Source: Gemmatimonadota bacterium
GTDB lineage: Bacteria; Gemmatimonadota; Gemmatimonadetes; Longimicrobiales; Gaopeijiaceae
DNA: 35,100 bases
Direction of reading: 5' to 3'
Assembly: GCA_024638305.1 (NCBI GenBank)
Contig: JAHEKN010000018.1
Span: 1-35,100, forward strand
Numbering within the stretch: the stretch's first letter is position 1; each line of letters begins with the position of its first letter. This document shows, in pieces, positions 1 to 8,175 of this stretch. A model generated the notes under the pieces. It was not told the origin of the DNA. It made no database searches and saw only the letters and a program-made list of their open reading frames with translations. Position numbers and translations under genes: made by a program.

Positions 1-444
1 TACTGGTCCTCCGACTTCGAGCGGTCCGAGGTCCGGGGGTTCGAGGAGCAACTCGAACGCCTGATCGCGCGCGAGTCGGGACAGGTCACCGACGTCGACC
101 TGGGCGAGATCTCCTGGAGCGACCTCTCCTTCGGCGTCGACGGGCACTTCGTGTGGGCGGTGCCGTGGCTGGGATCGCTCACCTACGCGGGTCTGGGAAT
201 GACGGCGCACTTTCTGAACGGGAGCGGCGAAGCCATCTCGAATACGTTCATCGAGGATCTGTTGGACTCGTTGTCGGCGGGGTTCAACGCGCACCTCGGG
301 CTCGAAATGCCGCTCTCGGATCGGTCGCGGCTGTTCGGCCAGGGTAAGTACGAGGTCATGAGCGACCTTCGCTACCTGGAGTTCCGGATCGGGGGACAGA
401 TCATGATCGGTGACCCTCTGCCGGACGAGCGCGTCGGCTCGTGA
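1..444 (+). CDS. C-terminal part of a probable outer-membrane beta-barrel protein (5' end outside window)
   Basis: The frame is open from base 1, so the true start lies upstream; 147 codons are visible before the TGA at 442-444. The last ~100 residues alternate polar and hydrophobic positions with Gly and aromatic residues, in stretches such as LTYAGLGMTAHFL, FNAHLGLEMPL and YLEFRIGGQIMIG. This is the usual look of amphipathic beta-strands of a small outer-membrane barrel. The segment SDRSRLFGQGKYEV fits a loop plus strand. The protein does not end in the classical terminal aromatic residue; about ten hydrophilic residues follow the last strand. The next gene starts inside its stop codon (GTGA at 441-444). 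The beta-barrel reading rests on pattern only, and no specific family is recognised. An extracytoplasmic beta-rich domain is the alternative. Confidence 0.55.
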   Translation, partial: YWSSDFERSEVRGFEEQLERLIARESGQVTDVDLGEISWSDLSFGVDGHFVWAVPWLGSLTYAGLGMTAHFLNGSGEAISNTFIEDLLDSLSAGFNAHLGLEMPLSDRSRLFGQGKYEVMSDLRYLEFRIGGQIMIGDPLPDERVGS

Positions 445-1454
445 GCGTTTCCCGCGATCCGGTACGGCTGGCGATTGCCGGCACGGGGTCGGTCAGTCAG
501 ATCGTCCACCTCCCCGTGCTCACGGAGCGCGAGGACGCCGAGGTGGTCGCGGTCGCGGATGTGGACCAACCCCGCGCACGTGCCATCGCAGAGCGCTTCG
601 GGGTTCGAAGGGTCACGACCGACGAGGAGATCCTGACGGATCCGTCGATCGAGGGCATCCTCATTTGCACGCCCAACGCGTCGCACGAAGAGCTGGCCAT
701 CGGGGCGTTGGGTGCCGGCAAGCACGTCCTGATCGAACGTCCCATGGCCGTGGACGCCGACGGCGTGGAGCGGGTGCTGGCCGCCGCGCGGGCGGCTGAG
801 CGCGCGGTGCTGGTCGGCATGCCCCACCGATACCGCTCGGACGCGGTCGCGCTGCAGTCATTCGTCGCCGGCGGGTCGCTCGGCTCCGCCTACTCGGTGC
901 GCGGACGCTTCCTCAAGCGGGCGATGAGCGTGACGACCGCGAACTGGCGCCGGCGCCCCTCGGTGGCCGGCGGGGGAGCGCTCATGGATCTCGGCGTCCC
1001 GCTGGCCGACCTCTGTCTCTGGCTCGTGGGCTACCCGAAGATCCGGCGGGTGTCCGCAGTCACGCTTACCGGAGACGCGGAGGTGGAGGATGCGGCCGCG
1101 GTGGTGGCGGAGACGGAGAACGGGATCGCGCTGAGCCTCGAGGTGAGCTGGAATCTCTTCGCCGACGAGGACCACTACGTGGCCCGGGTGCTCGGCCGGG
1201 AAGGGTCCGGCTGGTTCTCGCCCCTCAGGGTGTTCAAGCAAATCGGCGGGCGGCCCATCGACGTCACCCCCGAGCAGCCCGATGTGCGGGAGAACGCCTA
1301 CATGGCGTCGTACCGCCGGCTGCTCGATCGCTTCGTGCGCGTCGTGTCCGGCGAGCGCGGAATCGAGCACCCCGAGGAGCAGGTGACGCTCATGTCGTTC
1401 ATCGAAGCCGCGTATCGCTCAGCGCGGGAGCAATCGGAGATCCTCATCCCCTGA
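441..1454 (+). CDS. Gfo/Idh/MocA-family oxidoreductase-like protein with altered catalytic motif
   Basis: A 337-residue protein with the length and architecture of the Gfo/Idh/MocA family. It has an N-terminal Rossmann fold with the dinucleotide loop AGTGSVS (13-19), an acidic VADVD turn near residue 40, and the CTPNASHEELA stretch (76-86) typical of the family. The C-terminal alpha/beta domain follows. Two positions depart from the catalytic consensus. The EKP motif reads ERP (99-101), so the usual catalytic lysine is arginine. The normal D-x-G-x-H-x-x-D motif reads DLGVPLAD (183-190), with proline at the usual histidine. Cofactor binding looks intact, so this may be a non-classical dehydrogenase or a regulatory protein. 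The substrate cannot be inferred. The GTG start overlaps the previous stop by four bases, suggesting coupling with the barrel gene. Confidence 0.85.
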   Translation: MSVSRDPVRLAIAGTGSVSQIVHLPVLTEREDAEVVAVADVDQPRARAIAERFGVRRVTTDEEILTDPSIEGILICTPNASHEELAIGALGAGKHVLIERPMAVDADGVERVLAAARAAERAVLVGMPHRYRSDAVALQSFVAGGSLGSAYSVRGRFLKRAMSVTTANWRRRPSVAGGGALMDLGVPLADLCLWLVGYPKIRRVSAVTLTGDAEVEDAAAVVAETENGIALSLEVSWNLFADEDHYVARVLGREGSGWFSPLRVFKQIGGRPIDVTPEQPDVRENAYMASYRRLLDRFVRVVSGERGIEHPEEQVTLMSFIEAAYRSAREQSEILIP

Positions 1455-1495
1455 TCGCGGGTGGGGTGCGGCGGACGCGCCGGATGCCCTGACAC

Positions 1496-1503
1496 GGAGG
1501 TGA
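1496..1503 (+). promoter_or_regulatory. Strong ribosome binding site for lnt
   Basis: GGAGGTGA lies four bases before the GTG at 1508. It is a near-complete anti-16S match and fixes the lnt start at that GTG. Confidence 0.75.
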
Positions 1504-1507
1504 CGCG

Positions 1508-2980
1508 GTGAGCGGGAAGCGAGCCTGGACCCTGGGCGCGGTCTCCGGGCTGCTCGCGGCTCTGGCCTTTCCGCCCTTCGATTTGCCGCTGATCTCCTTC
1601 GTGGCTCTCGTGCCTCTCGTGGCGGCGCTGGACGAGCTCCCCGCCCGACCTGGACTCCGGGCCATCGAGCTCGGAGTCGCCTTCGGGATCGTGCATTTCG
1701 GGATCCTCATGCTCTGGATCGTCCCCGCGTTGTCGGACTGGGCTCCCTGGTCGCTGGCCGCCTACGGGATGGTCGTCGGCGGGGCGGCGCTCGTGCCGGC
1801 CGCGTCCCTGCACGCCGCCGTGCGCCTGCGCCGCCACTTGCCCGTCGGCCTGGCGTTGGCTACGGCCTGGGTGGCCGGGGAGTGGTTGCGTGCCCACCTG
1901 GGGCCCCTCTCCTTCCCCTGGCTCCCCCTGGCCGCCTCTTTGGCGGAGCATCCCGTGCTCCTGGGTCCCGCCGCTTGGCTCGGGCAGGCCGGCCTGACGT
2001 TCGGGATCGTGCTGGTGAACGCCGCCTGGGTTTCCCTCCTCCCACGCGCGGCCGGCGCGACTGTCGGCCGCACCCTCAGACGGAGGATCCTCCCGCCGGC
2101 CCTGGCCCTCCTGGGGGTCGCTGCCGTCGCCCTGAGTGGGTGGATGGCGGCCGGCCGCGGCACGGACGTGCTGGGGCCGCGGCTGCGGGTGGCGGTAGTC
2201 ACGACCGACAACCCCCGTCGCTCGGACGGGGACGCGGTGGGCGCGGCGGAGCGGTTGGACTGGCTGGAGGCCCGTTTGGACGGTCTTGCGGAGATCGACC
2301 TCGTGGTGCTGCCGGAGGCCTTCGTGCCGACGGTATGGCAGAGCGCGCCCTTCCTGGAGCGGACACTGATGCGCCTGTCCGAGGTCCTGGGCGCACCCTT
2401 CGTCCTGGGTACGCTCGCGGAGAGTCCGGAAGGGATTCACAACGCCGTGGCGTCGGTGGGGACGGAGGGCGTGGCGTTCGTATACAAGAGTCGGCGGGTC
2501 CCCTGGGTGGAATCGGGCTTCATCCCTGCCCACGAGCCCCGGCCCCTTCTGGCCGCCGAGCGCACGCTCGCGGTTCTCGTCTGCTTCGAGGCCGCCTTCG
2601 CCGGGCTCACCCGCTCGCTGGTCCGGGACGGTGGGTGGCCCATCGTGAACGTTACCTCGGACGCCTGGTTCCCGGCCCAGGGGGTAGGCGCGTGGGGCCG
2701 CGCCCAGCAGATGGCCCATCTGCCGCTTCGCGCCGTGGAGAACGGGACTCCGGTGCTCCGCGTTGCCAATCGCGGCCCCTCGCTGTGGCTGGATGGTCGT
2801 GGTCGAGTGCGGGGAGAAGCCGTGTCTCCGGGCGTGGAGGTGGCCACGCTGGCGGCCGAAGGAGCCGACACGCCTTTCTCGAGCACGGGCGACTTCATCG
2901 GGATCACGTGCATGCTCCTGGCCGGCCTGGTGCTACTCCAGGGAGCGGTTGAACCCAAAACCGCGCTCGGGCTATATTGA
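1508..2980 (+). CDS. lnt: Apolipoprotein N-acyltransferase
   Basis: Lnt transfers a third acyl chain from a phospholipid to the N-terminal cysteine of apolipoproteins in the inner membrane, the last step of lipoprotein maturation in diderm bacteria. At 490 residues it is close to E. coli Lnt (512). Several hydrophobic helices occupy residues ~8-215, a nitrilase-like periplasmic domain spans ~225-455, and a final hydrophobic helix lies near 462-478. The Glu-Lys-Cys catalytic triad is visible: E270 in VVLPEAF, K327 in VYKSRR and C359 in VLVCFEAAF. The start is fixed by the strong ribosome binding site just upstream. The gene is followed by a hairpin, so the unit probably ends here. A likely promoter for prfA lies inside its last ~30 bases. 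Confidence 0.95.
   Translation: MSGKRAWTLGAVSGLLAALAFPPFDLPLISFVALVPLVAALDELPARPGLRAIELGVAFGIVHFGILMLWIVPALSDWAPWSLAAYGMVVGGAALVPAASLHAAVRLRRHLPVGLALATAWVAGEWLRAHLGPLSFPWLPLAASLAEHPVLLGPAAWLGQAGLTFGIVLVNAAWVSLLPRAAGATVGRTLRRRILPPALALLGVAAVALSGWMAAGRGTDVLGPRLRVAVVTTDNPRRSDGDAVGAAERLDWLEARLDGLAEIDLVVLPEAFVPTVWQSAPFLERTLMRLSEVLGAPFVLGTLAESPEGIHNAVASVGTEGVAFVYKSRRVPWVESGFIPAHEPRPLLAAERTLAVLVCFEAAFAGLTRSLVRDGGWPIVNVTSDAWFPAQGVGAWGRAQQMAHLPLRAVENGTPVLRVANRGPSLWLDGRGRVRGEAVSPGVEVATLAAEGADTPFSSTGDFIGITCMLLAGLVLLQGAVEPKTALGLY
2949..2978 (+). promoter_or_regulatory. Putative sigma70-type promoter for prfA, inside the lnt 3' end
   Basis: TTGAAC (2949-2954) and TATATT (2973-2978) are separated by 18 bp and match the TTGACA/TATAAT consensus at 4 of 6 and 5 of 6 positions. 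AT-rich hexamers stand out in this GC-rich DNA. Transcription would start near 2985, about 95 bases before the prfA ATG, and would read through the hairpin at 3015-3034. Inferred from sequence only. Confidence 0.5.
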
Positions 2981-3014
2981 ACCCGCCGAAAACCGCCCAA
3001 GAACAGGCTTTCTC

Positions 3015-3037
3015 GGCCGGGGTGAGCCCCGGCCTTT
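3015..3037 (+). terminator. GC-rich hairpin with short T run between lnt and prfA
   Basis: GGCCGGGG (3015-3022) pairs perfectly with CCCCGGCC (3027-3034) across a TGAG loop and is followed by TTTCTC. It has the shape of an intrinsic terminator for lnt with a weak T tract. Because it also lies downstream of the putative prfA promoter, it could instead act as an attenuator or a 5' leader structure. Confidence 0.5.
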
Positions 3038-3080
3038 CTCATGTGGGCGTCGCTCCTTTCGCCCCGACCCGAACCCTCCG

Positions 3081-4162
<1,082 letters not shown>

Positions 4163-4166
<4 letters not shown>

Positions 4167-5104
4167 CGGCTCGTCCCGCCGGCATCGGGACCGACCCCGC
4201 GCGCGCGGCGGTTCGCCCGGGCGGCGAGCCCCCGGGACCGGGCGAAGCATGGACTGTGCTCCGGATGATCCTCTGGAGCGCCGGCTACCTGGAGCAGAAG
4301 GGGGTCGAGCGCGCCCGCCTCGACGCGGAGCACCTATTGGCGTTTGCGGTCGGGGTCGACCGTCTGCAGCTGTACCTGCAATTCGACCGCCCACTCGACC
4401 CGGAGGAGTTGGACCGCTTCCGGCCGCTGCTGCGGCGCCGGGCGGCGCGGGAGCCCCTCCAGTACATTCAGGGGAGGGCGGCCTTCCGCGACCTCGAGCT
4501 CACGGTGGATTCCCGCGTCCTGATTCCACGGCCCGAGACCGAAGGCCTGGTGGACCAGGTGCTGGCCTGGGCCCGCGCGACGGGCCGCGACGGGCTCGCA
4601 GCATGGGACGTCGGCACCGGGAGTGGCGCGATCGCCATCTGCCTCGTGCGCGAGGGTCCGTTCGCGCGGGTGGTGGCGAGCGACACCTCGGGCGAGAGCC
4701 TGGACGTGGCCCGGTTCAACGCGACTGCCGAAGGGGCCGTGGTCGATTGGCGTCAGGGGTCGCTGTACGAACCGGCCAGAGCGGAGGAGCGCTTCGACGT
4801 GGTCGTGTCCAATCCGCCCTACGTGGCGACCGAGGAGCGCGCCGGTCTGGCCCCCGAGGTCGGTGACTGGGAGCCCGAGGCGGCGCTGATGGCCGGTGCG
4901 GACGGACTCGACGTCGTGCGTGCCCTAATTTCGGGCGCGAGCGCTGTCCTGGAATCGGGCGGGCTGCTCGCGCTGGAGATCGGCGCGAGCCAAGGTCCCA
5001 CGGCTTTGGCACTGGCGCAGGAGGCTGGCGGGCTCGGGCGCGAGCGCGTCGTGAGGGACCTGGCGGGCCGAGACCGCTACCTGTTGGCGGAACGAGTGGA
5101 CTGA
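4163..5104 (+). CDS. prmC: Release factor glutamine methyltransferase
   Basis: PrmC (HemK) N5-methylates the glutamine of the GGQ motif in release factors using S-adenosylmethionine. The 313-residue protein has an N-terminal helical substrate-binding domain (~30-105), the family signature [11 protein letters not shown] (120-130), the SAM loop [10 protein letters not shown] (149-158) and the catalytic NPPY (217-220). The GTG start overlaps the prfA stop (GTGA at 4163-4166). About 30 Pro/Gly/Ala-rich residues precede the family's usual N-terminus, so an internal GTG around codon 32 is possible, although no better ribosome binding site is seen. Function is secure from the motifs and the prfA pairing. 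Confidence 0.95.
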
Positions 5105-5118
5105 GCGGAGACGAGCGG

Positions 5119-5481
5119 ATGTCGGGTTGGATGGAGATGGCGAGGGACCTGGGTGGCGCGATGGCTCGGACGGACGAGTACCAGGCGTTGCACCGAGCGA
5201 TCAAGGCGGCGGACGACGATCGTCAACTGGTGGAGTTCCGCAACGCAATGGACGGACTCGAGCGGCGGATCGCCGAGTCGATCCAGGCCGGGCAGGAACC
5301 GGACGAGGAGCTCCGCCGCGAATACGAGGAGACGTTCTCCCGGCTGCAGTCCAACCCCAGCTACCAACGCCTCGCGGCAGCTCAGGCCAACTTCGAGAAG
5401 ATCCTGGTCAAGGTGAACGACGTCATCACCGAGGGGATGCAGGCGGGTGCCGACAGTCGGATCATCATCCCGGGCTCCTGA
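5119..5481 (+). CDS. YlbF/YmcA family protein
   Basis: A 120-residue, charged, nearly all-helical protein resembling the YlbF/YmcA (Com_YlbF) family. The pattern is EYQALHRAIKAADDDRQL, then ...FRNAMDGLERRI..., then NPSYQRLAAAQANFEKILVKVND, which are heptad-rich helices in the order seen in that family. In Bacillus subtilis, YlbF and YmcA form a complex with YaaT that affects RNase Y-dependent mRNA maturation, competence and biofilm formation. Whether that role holds outside Firmicutes is unknown. ATG 5119 lies 14 bases after the prmC stop, with a GAGCGGA purine stretch before it. Family assignment is moderately sure; the role is not known here. Confidence 0.75.
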   Translation: MSGWMEMARDLGGAMARTDEYQALHRAIKAADDDRQLVEFRNAMDGLERRIAESIQAGQEPDEELRREYEETFSRLQSNPSYQRLAAAQANFEKILVKVNDVITEGMQAGADSRIIIPGS

Positions 5482-5482
5482 C

Positions 5483-6160
5483 GTGGAGGCACGGGAGTCC
5501 TCCGGTCCGGCCGAGGACGGCGGCGAGACCAGAGAAGCGGGTCTCAAGGCCCTACGCAATCCGGTCTACCGGATCATCGACCCGATGACCCGCTGGCTGG
5601 TCCGAAACCGGGTGCACCCCAACCTCATCACCACGTTCGGGTTCGTCGCGACCATCGGCGCCGGTGTCCTCTATCACCTGGACCACGTGCGTTGGGCCGG
5701 CCTGTTCGTACTGCTCGGAGGCCTCTTCGACATCTTCGACGGCCGGGTGGCCCGCGAGAGTGGGTTGGCCTCCAGGTTCGGCTCCTTCTACGACTCCGTG
5801 CTGGACCGCATCAGCGAGGTCGTGGTGTTCATCGGTCTTCTGAGCCTTTACGTGGGGTATTCCAACGACCTGGCCGACGTGGGCATGATCTACGTGATCG
5901 TGGTCGCCATGTCGGGCTCGTTGATGGTGAGCTACACGCGCGCCAAAGCAGAGGCGCTCGGGATGGATTGCTCGGTCGGCTTCATGCAGCGCGCCGAGCG
6001 CGTGGTGCTCCTGGGACTGGGGTCCCTCCTGTTCGGACTCATGTGGGACGGATTGGTGGTCAGCCTGATAATCATTATCGTGGCGGTCACCACGAATTGG
6101 ACCGCGATTCAGCGGATCGTCTGGGTGTACAAGCACGGCGCCGGTGTCCCGCTCGAATGA
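5483..6160 (+). CDS. CDP-alcohol phosphatidyltransferase, probably phosphatidylinositol-phosphate synthase type
   Basis: An integral membrane enzyme that joins an alcohol or alcohol phosphate to CDP-diacylglycerol. The full signature D-x2-D-G-x2-A-R-x8-G-x3-D-x3-D is present in DIFDGRVARESG...FGSFYDSVLD, with all aspartates kept. Several hydrophobic helices follow, as expected for the six-helix fold. The next gene makes myo-inositol 3-phosphate, which suggests that inositol phosphate is the acceptor and phosphatidylinositol phosphate the product; this is inferred from context only. The alternatives are phosphatidylglycerol-phosphate or archaetidylinositol-phosphate synthase. Start is uncertain: GTG 5483, two bases after the previous stop, is chosen. 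An in-frame GTG at 5447 would add 12 residues and overlap the YlbF-type gene. Confidence 0.85.
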   Translation: MEARESSGPAEDGGETREAGLKALRNPVYRIIDPMTRWLVRNRVHPNLITTFGFVATIGAGVLYHLDHVRWAGLFVLLGGLFDIFDGRVARESGLASRFGSFYDSVLDRISEVVVFIGLLSLYVGYSNDLADVGMIYVIVVAMSGSLMVSYTRAKAEALGMDCSVGFMQRAERVVLLGLGSLLFGLMWDGLVVSLIIIIVAVTTNWTAIQRIVWVYKHGAGVPLE

Positions 6161-6200
6161 GCGACTCGGCGCCTTCTTCTAGAGAAGCAAGGGGGATCGT

Positions 6201-7514
6201 TTGAACCAGCAACCGGTGGTCGGAAGTTCCGAAGGCCGCCTGGGGGTGCTGCTCCCGGGCCTCGGCGCGGTCGCGACCACGTTCATTGCCGGCGTCGAAG
6301 CCGCCAAGCGCGGACTCGCCGCACCGTTCGGCAGCCTGACCCAAATGAACACCATTCGTCTGGGGAAGCGCACGGAGGGCCGCTCGCCGCTCATCAAGGA
6401 CTTCATCGACCTGGCGGCGCTCGATCAGCTCGTGTTCGGCGCCTGGGATCCGATTGCGGACGACGCGTACGACAGCGCGGTGACCGCCGGCGTGCTCGAG
6501 CGGTCACACCTCGATCCGTTGGAGGACGTGCTGCGGGCCGTCGAGCCCATGCCGGCGGTGTTCGACACGGCCTACGTCAAGCGCTTGGACGGGCCCAACG
6601 TCAAGACCGGCGCCAACAAGCGCGAGCTTGCCGAGCAGCTGCGCGAGGACATCCGCCGCTTCAAGGCCGAGAACGGCTGCGAGCGCGCCGTGATGGTCTG
6701 GTGCGGGTCCACGGAGATCTTCCTTCGTCCCGGTGACGCGCACCGAACGATCGAAGCGTTCGAGGCGGCCATGGAGGCCAACTCGCCGGACATCGCGCCG
6801 AGCATGCTCTACGCGTATGCCGCGATCATGGAGGGTGTGGCTTACGCCAACGGCGCCCCCAACCTGTCGGCCGACGTTCCCGCGCTCGAGCGACTCGCCA
6901 TCGAGCGGGGCGTGCCCATCAGCGGCAAGGACTTCAAGACGGGCCAGACCCTGATGAAGACCATCCTGGCTCCGGGACTCAAGGCGCGGATGCTCGGGCT
7001 CAGCGGGTGGTTCAGCACCAACATCCTGGGGAACCGGGACGGGGCGGTGCTCGACGACCCCGACAGCTTCAAGACCAAGGAAGAGTCCAAGCTGGGCGTG
7101 CTCGAGCACATCCTCCAGCCTGACATGTATCCCGAGCTCTACGGAAAGATGTACCACAAGGTCCGCATCAACTACTACCCGCCGCGCGGCGACAACAAGG
7201 AAGGCTGGGACAACCTCGACATCTTCGGATGGATGGGTTACCCGATGCAGATCAAGGTGGACTTCCTGTGCAGGGACTCGATCCTGGCGGCTCCGATCGT
7301 GCTCGATCTCGCCATCTTCCTCGATCTGGCCCAACGCTCCGGCATGAAGGGAATTCAGGAGTGGCTCTCGTTCTACTTCAAGAGCCCCCAGGTCATCGAG
7401 GGCCTTTATCCGGAGCACGACCTGTTCATCCAGCAGAAGAAGCTCAAGAACACGCTGCGCTGGCTGGGCGGCGAGGAGCCGATCACGCATCTCGGGGTCG
7501 AGTACTACGAATAG
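6201..7514 (+). CDS. myo-inositol-3-phosphate synthase
   Basis: Converts glucose 6-phosphate to 1D-myo-inositol 3-phosphate through NAD-dependent oxidation, cyclisation and reduction. The 437-residue protein begins with a Rossmann motif (VLLPGLGAVATTF, 16-28). It carries the highly conserved segments SGKDFKTGQT (241-250), with the catalytic lysine region, and GWFSTNILGNRDG (269-281). The start is a TTG preceded by AAGGGGGA about five bases upstream. It lies 40 bp after the CDP-alcohol phosphatidyltransferase gene, so the two likely supply and use inositol phosphate for a phosphoinositide lipid. The tmk reading frame follows or overlaps its 3' end without a clear start of its own. Confidence 0.95.
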   Translation: MNQQPVVGSSEGRLGVLLPGLGAVATTFIAGVEAAKRGLAAPFGSLTQMNTIRLGKRTEGRSPLIKDFIDLAALDQLVFGAWDPIADDAYDSAVTAGVLERSHLDPLEDVLRAVEPMPAVFDTAYVKRLDGPNVKTGANKRELAEQLREDIRRFKAENGCERAVMVWCGSTEIFLRPGDAHRTIEAFEAAMEANSPDIAPSMLYAYAAIMEGVAYANGAPNLSADVPALERLAIERGVPISGKDFKTGQTLMKTILAPGLKARMLGLSGWFSTNILGNRDGAVLDDPDSFKTKEESKLGVLEHILQPDMYPELYGKMYHKVRINYYPPRGDNKEGWDNLDIFGWMGYPMQIKVDFLCRDSILAAPIVLDLAIFLDLAQRSGMKGIQEWLSFYFKSPQVIEGLYPEHDLFIQQKKLKNTLRWLGGEEPITHLGVEYYE

Positions 7515-7533
7515 CGATCGGCAACGCGACGGG

Positions 7534-8175
7534 CTGTTTCTGGTCCTGGAAGGGCCGGAAGGGGCGGGGAAGACCACCCACGCGGACCTGCTCGCAAGTT
7601 GGCTGGAAGAGGCCGGCGAGACCGTCACCCGGGTGCGGGAGCCCGGCGGCACGCCGGTGGGCGAGGCCATACGCGCACACCTATGGGTGCCGGCCGACGT
7701 GCATCTGTTGGCCGAGTCCGAGCTCTTCCTGGTCCTGGCCGCCCGTGCCGAGCTGGTGCGTCGTGTCATCGGTCCAGCCCTCGAACGGGGGGACGTCGTG
7801 GTGGCGGACCGACACGATCTGTCGACGCTGGCCTATCAGGGCCACGGACGAGGCCTCCCTCTGGAGGGCATCCGACGGGCCAACGCGCTGGCAACCGGAC
7901 CGGTCCGGCCCCACGTCTACGTGTTGCTGGACGTGCCCGTGGAGGTCGGACAGGGCCGCCAGGAGGCTTCCGGCAAGCGCCCGGATCGGATGGAGCGATC
8001 GGGCATGGAGTTCATGGAGCGGGTGCGCAGTGGGTATGTTGAGCTGGCGGGCGCCGACCAGCGCGTGGAACGGGTCGACGCCAGCCGGGGTCTGACGGAA
8101 GTGCAGGAGGCGATTCGCGCCGTGCTGCGGACGCGATTTCCCGAGCGCATGCCACTCGGTCGAGGAGACGTTTGA
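7534..8175 (+). CDS. tmk: Thymidylate kinase (start codon unresolved)
   Basis: Phosphorylates dTMP to dTDP. The frame encodes LFLVLEGPEGAGKTTHADLL, a complete Walker A with the tmk signature. It continues with REPGGTPVGE, the DRHDLSTLAYQG motif (usually DRY or DRF) and a LID-type region RPDRMERSG followed by FMERVRSGY. The frame is open back to a TGA at 7345-7347, but it has no in-frame ATG, GTG or TTG before 7633, which lies after the P-loop. A start at CTG 7534, giving 213 residues, is chosen because it gives the family's normal N-terminus (LFLVLEGPEG). Non-AUG initiation coupled to the upstream gene, or a sequence error, are both possible. The S41 protease gene starts on its last base. Confidence 0.85.
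   Translation: MFLVLEGPEGAGKTTHADLLASWLEEAGETVTRVREPGGTPVGEAIRAHLWVPADVHLLAESELFLVLAARAELVRRVIGPALERGDVVVADRHDLSTLAYQGHGRGLPLEGIRRANALATGPVRPHVYVLLDVPVEVGQGRQEASGKRPDRMERSGMEFMERVRSGYVELAGADQRVERVDASRGLTEVQEAIRAVLRTRFPERMPLGRGDV

Noticed and set aside
1298..2719. 473-codon minus-strand frame under lnt
   Set aside because: It is a shadow of lnt, which carries its full catalytic triad on the + strand.
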